From Xestospongia muta (taxonomy: Eukaryota > Porifera > Demospongiae > Haplosclerida > Petrosiidae), in the NCBI GenBank assembly GCA_963693285.1, contig OY848917.1:24355745-24419744 (forward strand): DNA of 64,000 nucleotides. Direction: 5' to 3'. Positions 44,520-57,007 of this stretch are shown piece after piece (positions within the stretch are counted from its first letter, which is position 1; each line of letters begins with the position of its first letter). A program made the position numbers and the translations under genes. A model generated the notes under the pieces. It was not told the origin of the DNA. It made no database searches and saw only the letters and a program-made list of their open reading frames with translations.

Positions 44520-47160
44520 GAAATGTTCTGCTTCAGCCTCATGAATCTATTGTGATTATGAACTCATTTATATTGTATCATTTGTTAATGTTTATTTTAC
44601 TTTGTTTAGTTTACTTTTATCTTCTTTTAACTTGTTAAACAACATGTTATTGTTGTACATGTGATAATTATATTACAATGAATATATGATATTGTAACTC
44701 CTAAACGGTGCACTAATTCAATAAACAAAAAAAAAACTTTTAACATTTGATAAGCAGTCAATACCTATGACATATATAATCAAAGCAGTAGTATGTTACT
44801 TTTAGTTTTAAATAGTATTAAAAAACACAAAGATCACTTCAATATATTTCATTATGTTAAATTTCTTTCTTCTAATACTTTTTCTTACATTCTTTTATGT
44901 AATGATAATCTGGAATGCCCTACTTGTGATTAACACTGACATCTTTACTCCTACAATTAAGCAAATCCTTGAACATTTTCTGAGATTATATTGCTGATCA
45001 TTTTGAACATACTTTTTAATAGTATGTTATTGTTGTAGATTTAATAATTATGTTACAACAGTAGTTATCTTGAAAGAATATATCTGAAATTATAACTTAT
45101 GAAACACACAGAACATTGCAATTTAACAAATCCAAGAATAGTTTGCTTTGCTATGCTATAATTCTTTTTACCAAAAAAGGCTAATTAATTGACTTTATAT
45201 ATAATTCAGACACTTATTCACTAAATAGAATTTCCAAGTTTAACAACATTCAATGCCTTAGGACATTAATAATGAAAACAACATATTGTTTACCTTATGT
45301 TTCTGCAAATAAAATTTGCTCCAACGACCTTTAAACCTTATCAACTAAATCAACTAATCAATGTTTACAATACTAATATAGTCTAGTAATACACAACACA
45401 ACATACCCATATATGTACATGTACTTTACATTTATGTTGTATCTCACGTTAACTTACTGAACAGTAGGTTATTGTTGTACATGTAATAATTATGTTACAA
45501 ACAACAGTTATCTTCAAAATATATATCTGAAATTATAACCTATGAAACACACAACATTGCAATTTAACAAAATTAAGAAAAGTTTGCTTGCTGTGCTACA
45601 ATTTTCTTTTTACCAGAAAAGGCAAGTTAATCGACTTTAATTCAGACATTTATTCACTAAATAGAATTTCCCAGTTTAAGATGTTAATTCCATTGTCATT
45701 AGCTTTGTACAAAGTTGTTCTATATAAATTAACAGTAGTAACTATTGAAGATAAGTTGGTCTATTCATTTAATTAGACTGTTAAAGATATGACACATAAG
45801 ATCTTACCCTAAGTTCAGACTAATTAAGGAACACAATCATGATTAAATTAGCTAAAATGAAACACATTATACATATGTTATTGAAATATAGCATTGAAGA
45901 AGTGTATAGTTTTGAGTGATAGATAGATTGCGTTCATAATACAATAAATGTTTTAAATTTACATGCATGGTCTTGATTTAATCAATATATGTTTAAAATG
46001 GCCTCATATATTTTATGCAAACTGAAAGTAACATAATACTGTTATGATTATTAATATACTGTTAAATAATTGACAGTTTACAAACATTCTTTTCAACATT
46101 TGATAAACTGTCAATGCCTTAGGACATTAATAATGAAAACAATATATTGTGTTTACTTTCAGTATCTGGAAATAAAATTTGCTCCAACGACCTTTAAACC
46201 ATATCAATTAAATCAACTAATCAGTGTTTATAATACTAATATTGTATAATAATACACACCTCATTTTTGTTATATATATAATATATTTATATATATATAT
46301 ACATATATTGTATTCTTTGTTATTGTTTATTGTACTTTGAAATTGTCTTCTTTCAATTTGTTGAACAAATGTTATTGTTGTACATGTGATAATTATGTCA
46401 CAACAACAATTATCTTGAAAATGAATATCTGAATTTGCAACTTAATAATAAGACAACAATCCAATTAATACAAATAAACATTTGAATATTTAGTAAGCAG
46501 TCACATTCTTAGGACATATTTAATCAAAACAGTAGTGTGTTACTTTCAGTTCGTATAAACAGTATTAAAGAACACCAAAGTCATTTCAATACATATTTCA
46601 TTTTGTTCAATAAACTTCTTCTATAATACTTGTTCCTTGTTTTGCTTAAAGCTTTAAGTTAAAATATTCTATTTTTGTACAGCAAATATCTAAAGTCCAT
46701 TATGCTAATCATGTAGTGATAATCTGGAACACTGTACTTGTGATTATCACTGACTTCTCTGCTAGTACTCCTACAGTCGTTAAAACATTTTGTGGGATTA
46801 TTTTATAAAATTAATCCTTCTGACCTAGATATGATAGGTACCTAGCACTATTTACATTTACAGGCTTGATTCAATCAATGTATGGTTATACAGGTTACAT
46901 ATATTTTGATATAAAGCTAACATAACAAAATACTGTTATGATTACTAATATCTTATTAAATAAGGAATTGACTGTTTATCAAAATTATTTTCAACATTTG
47001 ATAACAATCAATGCTTTAAGACATTAAAGACAAAATTTTATTGCAAATATATGATTAATAAGATTTTTACAAAAATGGCAGCAAAAAATTTTACAAAAAT
47101 CTTACAAAAAAGGAGTCCTAAGCAGCATTTTAATAGTCACCTTCCATGCTATCATGGAGA
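44520..47160. repeat. Repetitive upstream flank of copy B
   Basis: AT-rich flank built from recurring modules. One is GTTATTGTTGTACATGTGAT (near 44648, 45468 and 46371). Another is AAATTTGCTCCAACGACCTT (near 45311, 46171, 49805 and 57826). About 44510-45720 is repeated at 57010-58220 with few differences. A TA microsatellite lies at 46272-46310. No gene is recognised. Confidence 0.75.
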
Positions 47161-47168
47161 TGTGTGAA

Positions 47169-47650
47169 TTAAATAGCTTGCACTGTAATATAAACAGGTC
47201 GCAATGGCTCATAGAGATCCAAATCTCCTTGGAAGAAATTAAGACAACTATCATTCTTATCAGATCCAACACAAATCATTGCATGGCAGCATTTAGTTTC
47301 ACTTGTCTGGATCTATACAAACAAATAGATAATATTAATAAGAATAGACAAAAATATTGTACCTTGATAAGGAAGTTAGTTCCAACGGATACATCTTGAG
47401 TACGAACAAGGATAGGAGTAAACATATCAAGCCTCCCCAACTTGGTTTCCAACTCAGCTCTATGCTATTGACAAGCAGTGCAAAAAATTAGCATAAGTTG
47501 ATCTACAATTACATATATACATGCTACACACACACACACACACACACTATTATATATATATATATATACATATACCGAGTCTGCAAGTTGAGCCAAGTCT
47601 TTGTTCATTAACAGAGGACCATATGGACCACCAATACTAGGAACAGCCAT
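47169..47650 (-). CDS. Stefin-type cystatin, three exons
   Basis: Cysteine-protease inhibitor of the type 1 (stefin) cystatin family, expected in the cytosol. Exons 47576-47650, 47363-47464 and 47169-47312 all join in phase 0 and give 106 aa, the normal stefin length. There is no signal peptide. Seen: an N-terminal Gly-Gly (SIGGPYGP), LAQLADS and AELETKLGRL matching the helix of stefins, and VRTQDVSVGTNFLIK aligned with the stefin QVVAGTNYFIK loop. The inhibitory QxVxG motif reads DVSVG, so Gln and central Val are altered, which may weaken papain binding. A TATA box (TATAAA, minus strand, 47721-47726) lies about 71 bases upstream. Intron 1 holds CA and TA microsatellites. The family call rests on alignment from memory. 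Confidence 0.8.
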
Positions 47651-47720
47651 GTCTTTGCAATCGTATAATTGACAAAACGAGGGAGAACTGCTATGTGTGA
47701 TGATTGCAGTCAAGCAGAGC

Positions 47721-47726
47721 TTTATA
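47721..47726 (-). promoter_or_regulatory. TATA box of the stefin gene
   Basis: CCATATAAAG on the minus strand, about 71 bases before the ATG at 47650. Confidence 0.5.
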
Positions 47727-48000
47727 TGGCACGCCACATCCGTTAAAAATGGATTCAGTGCTCGAACGTTAGGCATTAGCGCATGCGCATAATAAAAATT
47801 GGGAGTCAATTTTTTCACCCACTTGATGTGGTGACGTCACAAAACGTATATTGTATTTAAATAATTATATTAATAATTAGTTTACGAATAAATAAATTAA
47901 TAACTGAATGCTGACTCAAGCTTAAGGATGATTATAGATTAATTTCACAGTAGGTTGGACAGATGACTGAGGATAACACTGGGGATGGCCATAACCTGCT

Positions 48001-49803
48001 TCAGGTAAGGCATGAATGGAAGTATTTCTGTCTGTGGCCTATACATATGACAAATGAACAAATTGTGATATACATATACAGTGCACTTACCTGTACTGTT
48101 GATTGCTGCTCATGGTTGACATTCTTAATTCCAATACATTTTCTGTACTTACAAGCTTTCTTTTTCCGCCCAGGACCACCAAATTTCTTTTTGTCAAGAC
48201 ATTTTACACACTGACTGCAATCAGGCCTTAAACAATTCTCACATTCACCATAGCGACCATGTAAGTGTTTGTGTTTTTCTGTAATATAAGTGATGATTTT
48301 GTATTGATAATGGCCAACTATACATATGTACATACTACATACTTTGAGTTGGTGGTTGCAGGGCTGTGGAGGAGGTTGAATTTGTTTTATTTGTACCAGC
48401 CAAACCATTTTCTTTATCTTGTATAGATGATAATGTTCTCTGAAAAGATTAAGAGAATGATAAATTTGAACTAATGTAGTTGTTAACACTGAATGCTACC
48501 TTGCGCCAGTTGGATGCTTTTTTTCCTACTCTGTTTCGATAGTGATATTCATTTCTAGGTCGTCCTGCTTTCATTTTGGGAGTTAGGAAATCCTAAGGAA
48601 CTACTTGTTGCCTCAAATGCTTATACTTTATCTTCAATTTTTGAACGCTCTCAAATGAGCTTGTCGGCTGTACTTGAGTATGCAAGTGTAGCCCATTTTC
48701 TTTGCTAACATTTTTTGATACTTGACCTTTATTGTGTGTAATTCATCTTGAAGTTTTTTGATTACATCATCACTTGCTATATCAAAAGAAAGAGACTCTA
48801 ACTCTTTCAGGATTATTCTCACAGCTTGACGTCGATTTCTCAAGCGTATAGTTGATGACAGCTGTAAAATAAGGAGAAAAAATAGCATAAATATGATTGT
48901 ACATGTGAAATTTATGTGAATTAAAATCATACCTGCTTGCTTGGTAATTCCACATTTGAACATTCATCAGTGTCTGTTTGAATAAGATCACTACTACATG
49001 TTGGCTGGTTGTCTGTTGACAGGCTCCCTAAGTCAGAAGAAATGTGGGCTTGACACTTGTATTATTCAGGTAGGCTGTCCCATCCCCACTTATCAAAAAA
49101 CTTAAACACAGCAAAAAAATGTTTGCATGGTAGTTTCCACTGTATCCAGTCAAGGCATGTACAAGAAGGCTCCCCATTTGTAGTTCCAAAATTTATTGTG
49201 TGCAATTTGTTTGATGACCCTTTGATTGTGAACACTCCATTCACTGTATCATGGCTAATAATATTTGATTCATCATATTTTCTGCAACTACTTTTCCTTT
49301 CTAGGCAATGAAGAATCACTTGACGTGGCCATCCATGTAGATATCTAGGAATGAAATCATTGTAGGTTCTGTAAAATGAAGATGTCTTGTAGTTAAAGAA
49401 GAGGTACTTGTGATGAATATCTGGATTAAAGTCCTCATAAAGCACAGTGGCTAATCTTGATATGGTAATATTCTTCTGTCGTGGAAGATAGCTATATTTA
49501 AGAAGCTTGTTTTGTGATTCCACCCCATTTGTTGTGTTTACTGCTGCGTGGTAAGTTTGATCCCTATATGAGCGTGTCCAAAGTGTAGGGCATGATAGCC
49601 ATGTTGTAGACAGCCATTGTTGAACCTGTTTGTTGTTCTTCCAGATGTTGGAAGATGTAAGATGTTGAAGAGCTTGTTTAAATAGAAAATCAGCTGGTCG
49701 ATCTTCAACATTTGAGTTAACTGGAGCATTTGCACAGTCTCTGAGAAGGTCCAACAGTGTAGCTGCTTGAATTTCACTTAGGCCATGTTTTTTTATATCT
49801 TTA
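48001..49803 (-). CDS. SWIM zinc finger plus CXXC zinc finger protein (5' truncated)
   Basis: Minus-strand exons: about 49803-48933, 48861 to about 48748, about 48575-48500, 48439-48343 and 48278-48091, then a short last exon. Exon 1 encodes a MULE-transposase-like C-terminal region with a SWIM finger, CTCLDWIQWKLPCKHFF (49110-49160). Later exons give a basic, probably coiled segment (RLRNRRQAVRIILKELESL), a GRPRNE AT-hook-like motif, and a CXXC domain (ECENCLRPDCSQCVKCLDKK, then KFGGPGRKKKAC), the type that binds unmethylated CpG. The first zinc Cys of that domain is Tyr here. TAA at 49062-49064 interrupts exon 1, but the frame stays open beyond it to the GTATGA donor. The 5' end is cut by a flank repeat at about 49803. 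Probably a transposase-derived gene, possibly dead. Confidence 0.65.
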
Positions 49804-49986
49804 ATAAAATTTGCTCCAACGACCTTTAAACCATATCAACTAAATGAACTAATCAGTGTTTATAATACTAATATAGTATAATAATACACACCTCGTTTTT
49901 TTCTTCTAACATTGACTGAATAACAGGATGATTTAGAAGACATTGATTCACATGGCTAACTTAAAAATTAAAACTGAGGACACCAG

Positions 49987-51284
49987 TACGGAAGCTAAGG
50001 ACAGAGATTAAAAATCCTATTAACAATTTCAATCAAATAGGGTTATATAGAGTTGGAATGTCTGTCCTCAGTTACCGTATATAACAGACCTACAATATAC
50101 AGCCAAAATCAGAAACCCAAACCAATTGGAAACGGCTCGCTGACACTCAATTCTGAAAGACAGCTATTGGTACTCACAGTCCACATATTCTTGTGTAGCA
50201 TGAAAAGCCTAAAAATGGAACATGTGGTATAAGGAATATGGAATTGAACCATCAACTAGGTTATTAATTGGAATTTTCAAACTACATGAAGGTGCATGGA
50301 AAAAATAGTAAATGAATGTCTGTCCTCGGCTTCCATACACTATGTTTTAATTCCTTTTTCCTATTTCTACCATACACCACTGACCTTCGAGTATTTTGAA
50401 AATCCAATTAATGAAATTATATTGATGAATTTGTAATTCTTTATTCCTTATTCCTTTCTCCCATATGCTCCATTTCTAAATTTATTAAGCTTTTTTGTTA
50501 CTTTGCCAAACACAGAACGCGAGCACAGTGGACTGTCTCTTAAAATTGAGCATCACCAAGATATTTCCAGTTGGGTTATGTTTCTGATTGTGGTAGGTCT
50601 GTCATATAAAAAAGTTGAGGATCAACATTCCAACTCCGTTTAACCCGATTTAATTGAAATTGGTAATATGAATTCGAATGTCAGTTCTCAGCTTCTGTTG
50701 TTTGCTGTATAAGTTATCCTAAAAGGAAATAATGCCTCAAAATTGTACTGAAGCTGCAGACGGATATTCCAATTCCTATTTCTTACATCTTCCACACATT
50801 TATGCGTATTAAAGAATTCCAATTAAAGACCTAGTTGATAAGTTCCAATTTCTTATTCCTAATTCCAACTTTTGGCACATGCATCAATTCTAGGCTTTTC
50901 TTGTTACATAATAAAAGGTTGAGCACAAGTATCATGAGTTGTCTAGAATCAAGCATCAGCGAGATGTTTCCAGTTGGGTTGAGTTTCTGATTTGGTTGTA
51001 TATTGGAATTGGAACCCATCAACTGCATCTTTAATTAAAATATAAGGTACACAGAAGAAATTACGGAAGTTGCATATGGACATTCCTATTTTTATTTCCA
51101 ATTTTCAACCCAACCCATTCTAAGAGACAGCTCATGGTACTTGCGATCCTTGCATTTCCAGTTTGGTTTGAGTTTCTGATTTTGTTTGTAGATTGGAATT
51201 GGAACACATCAACTGCATCTTTCGTTGGAATATAAGGTGTGTGAAAGAAATTGGAAATAGGAATGTCCGTCTGTGGCTTCCGTA
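49987..51284. repeat. Cluster of related MITEs
   Basis: At least four members of the family seen at 41709-42086. One spans about 49987-50336 (ends TACGGAAGCTAAGGACAGAG and CGGCTTCCATA), one lies near 50340-50700, one starts at 50746 (TACTGAAGCTGCAGACGGAT) and one spans 51062-51284 (TACGGAAGTTGCATATGGAC to GGCTTCCGTA). A shared internal block reads ATGTTTCCAGTTGGGTTGAG. No coding capacity. Confidence 0.75.
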
Positions 51285-51289
51285 CACAA

Positions 51290-52671
51290 TCAATGGCTTT
51301 TCATTATTCTTACTTACTTAATGTGAATGCAAGGTTTAACAATAGTTAACACATGCACAAGTATGCAAGCACAGAAGGTAACTAACGTTCTTTAGCTAAT
51401 AACATGTAAATTAAATGCGGTGGCCATTTTCTCTCTGTGCATCCTTCCATATTGAGCACTACTGTGCATGCTCCATAATACAGGTACTTAGTAATACCAT
51501 ACTGAGCATTTCAGACGTATTGATGTCATATCTTAGCATTGTATTTTAATATTAAAGCTGAAATAGATGTCTGTCTTAATGCCTGGAGTTTCTATAATAA
51601 ACTGTCTAGATGTTTGGATACTTAATACCAACATTAAAGTAACATTGTGTCTTATGACACCCCCTTTTCTTTTACAAATGAGATTTAATGTTTTAGTTAC
51701 TCTAATAGGTTATGTTGATGGACTTTATCCCACTCAATATATTCCTTACAATAGATACCATTTTCTCATATTATATTTAATATTAGTATAATGGTAATTA
51801 ATTATGAGTATGTGCTATGAAATTAATATAATAGATCCTTTCAGATATGATTGAATTATACCAAGCTTTTATTGTATGTTGATTTCCAATTGAAGTAGTT
51901 ATCAGTATTATTGTTGTCATGACTGTTGAATCCCTATATGATGTACAATATTATATACACAAGTTATATAATAAAAGTTATTAAATAAAAATGTATATGC
52001 ACAGTATAGTGAAATTCTATACCTCCTCCTTATCAATTAATAACACATATATCAATTTGTTTATCTGCACTTGTATATCGTTCATTCTTTAAAAACTTAC
52101 ATTCCCTTTAATGTTCATCTTTTGTACAAATATTAAGCTTGTTAAATTCTAGTTCTGTTATTATTTTTTTATTGTTATGAACAAATGTTCTGTTGACATA
52201 ACTACTTTTCCCAATATTTAGAAATATTTTCAACATATTTACTAAATGAATATGTATTTTTAAAAGAACAATAAAGTTATGACAAAACTTATAGCATATA
52301 GAAAATAAGCAAAAGATACAAACAACAATAGCATGAATAAATGTACAGACATGTTCACTACATTATAACATTGTCTTATATTAAAATACAAAACAAATTT
52401 TGCTTGCAAGTCACACCGTAAGACAACAGAATTATTTAGTTTCTGCACATGAAATATTGCCCTGAGATTATAGACAACTTGTGGTTATATGAGCTTTCAA
52501 ACAAGAGATGCAACTAAGTAAAAATAACAACAAGATTAAAATATTAATAAAAAGGAATATAATAATAATAAAACTAGCGCAACTAAGGAAGTAATTACAA
52601 TCACTCTGTTTAAATGTAAATTGTACATTACAATATTAGTAATGACTCACTTACAATGATACAACTCTTTG
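51290..52671 (-). repeat. Duplicated 3' flank of copy C
   Basis: Almost identical to 59392-60758 downstream of copy D, with only scattered differences (for example near 52146 and 52183). A predicted 3'UTR intron lies at 52514-52654. Confidence 0.85.
52514..52654 (-). other. Predicted 3'UTR intron of copy C
   Basis: Donor GTAAGTGAGT at 52645-52654 and acceptor TTATTTTTACTTAG ending at 52514: an intron of about 141 bases beginning 17 bases after the stop codon. Confidence 0.5.
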
Positions 52672-55600
52672 TCAATTGTCTAAACCCCAATCTTCATATT
52701 GGAAAGAATCATCAATTCTTAGCAATGGACAAGTTTCAGATTCTTGCCTTCCTGTTCTTCTCATTGCAAATAGTTTATTTATTAAAATGACTTGACAATA
52801 TTGTATGTATTTTCTAATACATCGAAGACGTTTAATTGAGATATATCCATGATATATCAAAATGACTATATAAGTGATGACACAGAGGACAATCTGAACT
52901 GTTGTTGCAATATTAATTGCTGTAGTGTTTTCTGATGAACTGTAGGAGATAGATGTGACTGAATTGACCAAGAGAAGTACCATGAACCACAAATCTAATG
53001 CATTCAATATCTTGTTCTTATATGGTAGAACAATAGCTTGAGTAATAGTAAAGAAAATTAAAATAAATGTTATTAGTAACAGTTGTAGAGTCATATTGCT
53101 ACCTTGAAGAACAGCTGTGATAATGTAGATAAGAGACAAAATAACCAACCTCAATCCAAACCAATATCTTAACTTCTCTTTGTAAGGTCCATGAATAGCA
53201 TCAATAAATGGTCGAAAGTACTTGGCTATAACACGACTCCTTAACATTTTAACTCCAAACAATCCAACCAATATAAAAGGTATGATAAAAAGAGACAGTA
53301 CTGCAATACTAACACATAATAGAGCAATATGATAAGCATTTTGACCATAGAGGACACTGCCATCTCTATACCAAACTAGTAATTTACCAGCAGAATTATT
53401 GGTGCTATTAAAATGAATATGAGCTGGTGTCAGAACAGTTAATGAGATAGAAAAGAAATCTGAGTATGAGATGAACATCAATGTGACAAGTACTTGTACA
53501 GAAGACCCAACTATCAGGTTAGCAATCCTAATAAACCGTCGACTTAATAGGACAATAAGAGCAACTATTAACCAAAAATAAAGTGGGAAAAAGTATAATA
53601 TAGCAGTCTTGCCCAGTTCATTTAGATTTCTTGTTATACATACTGGAACATGCACTTGAAATTTAATAGAAATAAGGAAGTTCAGCATATATTTTAGAAC
53701 TGTATTTCTTAATGCCATATTATATGAGGGTGTAACAAATGGCCAAAGATTAAGCCAAAAAATAAATCCTCCCAGAGTTCCTAAGTCAATGGTTAGTCTC
53801 AAACTAAACAAAACTAAGTCATACACAATGCTTAGTAGGATGCCAAATATCAAAGTAAGTGCAATATGTGTCACATTTGAACATATGTAACAATCACTAC
53901 TCCCCAATACAACACTATAGCCCTCCTTACATTGACCACATAACCATCCCATGCGATTCCCTCTACACTTGATATCAGGGTGTATTATATTTCTTGATGT
54001 AATTTGTTGGCAATATCCAGGAGGACAATGTTCATTGTAACCAAGAATGCTTAAATTGTTTAGAGTCCCTAACCATGATTGAGGTGGAACATAAACAGTT
54101 GTATCATCAATATCACATTTTGTGATACCAGATCCTATTAGAAATGAACTGCATACACATGCTTTGGCTTCACTCTCATATACAAATCCTAGAGGACAGT
54201 TTTGCTGAATAAGTTTGATTGAATCTGTAGGATTGTATCCTAGTACTGCAAAATGTAAATGCATTGTGCCTTTAGTATTCTCTGGAAATATTGTAAAGTT
54301 TAATGTTGTACAAGTGTTGCTGTAAACAGTTTGAATTTGTTGTTTTACAGGCAGTTGATTTGTGATATCAAATGTCGTCAAACATGATTTTTATCATTAA
54401 GTTTATGCTTACTTTTAGATTTAGTCAACCTAGTCAGAATTTGGGCATAAGTTGGATTATCATTAAGATCATATGCTCTTAAGCTAATTGTAATTGTTTC
54501 TCCTGGATACACTACTTTGATTTGGCTAACATTACTCATATTGCATTGATTTGTGCTTACAGCAACTGATGATACTTCTCCAATATGATTTTTTCCATCA
54601 AAATAAAATAACTCGTTATACAACTTTGTATTATTATTGTCTTTTAAAAACAACTGTTGGCAATGATATAATGGTGATACATAGATAGAATTACCAGCAT
54701 ATTTGGCACTGTTTTGTTTAAAAGTTAAACGAGCATTAAGTTGAGAAATATTTTGACTTACTACTTGAATAGCACACAATGGATTTGTGTTAGGAATATT
54801 TCTGTCCATGTGTGAGTAAATTGCACCACCATAAAAGAAAGCACTGTTATTAATGAAAGTAGCATTAGTTAATTCATGGATGTAAAGATGTGAAAGTGAA
54901 TCAAGTCTGATAGCAGCTCCATGACTTGCTTTGTTGTTATAGAAACTTAGTGTACCATTTAAATGAATGTCACTGTTATAAGCTTGTATTACTGAGCCTG
55001 TTATATTATTAAAGAAATTATTTTCTCCGTTGATGTAAACAGATGCTGTGTTGACAAAAACTAATTTCCCAGTATTTAGAGCTGTTTCCAATGAGCCATA
55101 ATCTAGTCTAAATATACTTACAGACTGTAAAATGATGAATATATTTTTAAAGGAACATGCATGGCTTTTATTTGTTTCTGAGATAATAAATGGACCACGT
55201 GCCCCAGTAAATCTCTGAGAATAGTGCAAATTGAGCACATGAATTTGAAGTTTACAAAATACTTTTGAAGATGTAATAATATGTAAGATGGAGTCATTAT
55301 ATTGATTGAGAATAGCAGAACTGAAGTCATCATTAGAAAAATGTCCACGATGACTATCTATCACAGAACTATCAGAAATGGTTAATATATCCCATGTTTT
55401 GTTGTCTTTACATCCTATGTAAGACATTGAATTCATTGTTGTGGTTACCATACAACCTATACCAAATGTACTCTTTGGAATGTTCTTTGACAAAAGATTG
55501 TGGTGAAATTTAGATTTTGTAATAGTAACAGAAACCTTACTTATTGGAGCATCACTAAATATAAATGCTAAACCATTAAAGACACCACCAAATACCACAG

Positions 55601-56465
55601 ACCAATATGTATCAGACAAATAAACATTAGCACTGTAGTCACCTTGGCTAAATATGACAGTCATACCAGCTGCAAATGCACTGATTGCTTTAGGCTGATT
55701 ATTTTCAGTGTAGAGTTTAGCAGCATTTATTACATCATTATAGGGTACAGGGTTAAAATTACTCTGCATGTTCATTGTATTTATAAATACATTTGTTTCT
55801 AATATCTCTACACTATTGTCAGCATTACTAAAATATAATATGAGACCAGACCCACTACAATTTGGAAGAAGATTTTGAGAACATTTGAAAGGATTGGAAA
55901 AAACAATGTTAATATTAGTGAGAGTCACGTTATTGTTAGGATTTATTAGAAGAGCTGCAAACCCATAATAATTACTGATTTTAACTCTAAAGAGAGTAAT
56001 ATCAGAGGAGTAGCTGACAAGTAATGTTACTAACTGATCCTCATGAAAAAAGAAAGCTGTATCATTAGGGTAAAGGGTGTTGGTTTGATCAGGAGATGGC
56101 ATTGGTCCACCACACTGTGTTATATTTATGTTATCAATAACTAAACCAGTCACATTATAGAAACCAAAGCCAACAGATATATCATTTTGTTGTTTGCAAG
56201 TGATAATTGCAGATACATTTGATGCACTAGATAAGGTGATATTGAAAGTGTTACTAACCAGACAAAAAAAATTTGAAGAGAGGATGTGATTAATATCAGG
56301 AGAGAACTGTAGCTGAGTGCCTGGTAGAAGATAATGACCTGGAGGGCTACAAAGGTGATAGTTTAGAGCATCAGATTCTGTAAGTACAAATATTTGAGAG
56401 ATACTTGCTGGTAGACTGCATACCAGTAGAAACATGTACAGCAAAGGAACCATATTGTATGTCAT
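52672..56465 (-). pseudogene. Beta-helix / multi-pass membrane protein, copy C (one frameshift)
   Basis: Same architecture as copy A. Two open pieces, 54378-56465 (695 aa, signal peptide and beta-helix part) and 52672-54381 (569 aa, Cys-rich and membrane part), meet at about 54380. There the coding strand has two extra bases (CATGTTTGACGACA against GATGTGACAACA in copy A), giving TGA. No other lesion was seen, so this is either a young pseudogene, a segregating null allele or a base-calling error. The TATA-like site seen upstream of copy A is altered here (CTACAAATG), and the base before the ATG context differs (CTAA instead of CTAG). The tail keeps SETCPLL. Confidence 0.88.
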
Positions 56466-56814
56466 TTAGTGGATCAAACTTTGATTTAACTTGAAAAACT
56501 TCTGCTCTAGTGGTGACTATATTACATTTGTAGAATTAACAGTTGTTGTATATTTTGTATACCATGGAAACATTTACTATACTTTGAAATTCTCAATTGT
56601 CTGTTTTGTTAAATAGTGTATCCCATAATGACATGCAAGTTAGAACAACAATGGTCATTCTGAAAATGAATAAATCAGAACTTTAGAATAACATGACAAT
56701 CCAATATTAATACAGCCAGTTATGACAGTTATGGCAATAAGGCTAAAACTAATTTAGAATTTAATTCTCCCCAGCACAATTGGTCAAATGTCATCATTGT
56801 TGTCATCAAATGTA
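56466..56814 (-). repeat. 5' flank of copy C shared with copy A
   Basis: Homologous to 37275-37626. Homology stops at TCATCAAATGTAC and is replaced by the remnant of another copy. Confidence 0.75.
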
Positions 56815-56827
56815 CTTGAATACTGAA

Positions 56828-57007
56828 TACAATTTAAACCAGGAGAGAGTTGTAGCTGGTGACTAGTAGAAGAGAATGACTTGTAAGACCACAAATGTGA
56901 TTGTTTAGAGCATTAGGTTATCTGAGAAGAATAGTTTGAGAGATACTTGTTGGTAGAATGCATACCAGTAGAAACATGTACAGCAAAGGAACCATATTGT
57001 ATGTCAT
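56828..57007 (-). pseudogene. 5' remnant of a fifth copy (E)
   Basis: Begins with ATG at 57007 and encodes the family signal peptide (PLLYMFLLVCILPTSISQ) and about 30 further codons. A TAA interrupts after about 30 codons, and homology ends near 56828. The upstream flank (57008-58200) matches that of copy B, so this is the surviving 5' end of a B-type copy. Confidence 0.8.

Noticed and set aside
47521..47580. Frame 47465-47818 read as one exon through CA and TA repeats
   Set aside because: The repeat part is intron 1 of the stefin gene; only 47576-47650 is coding.
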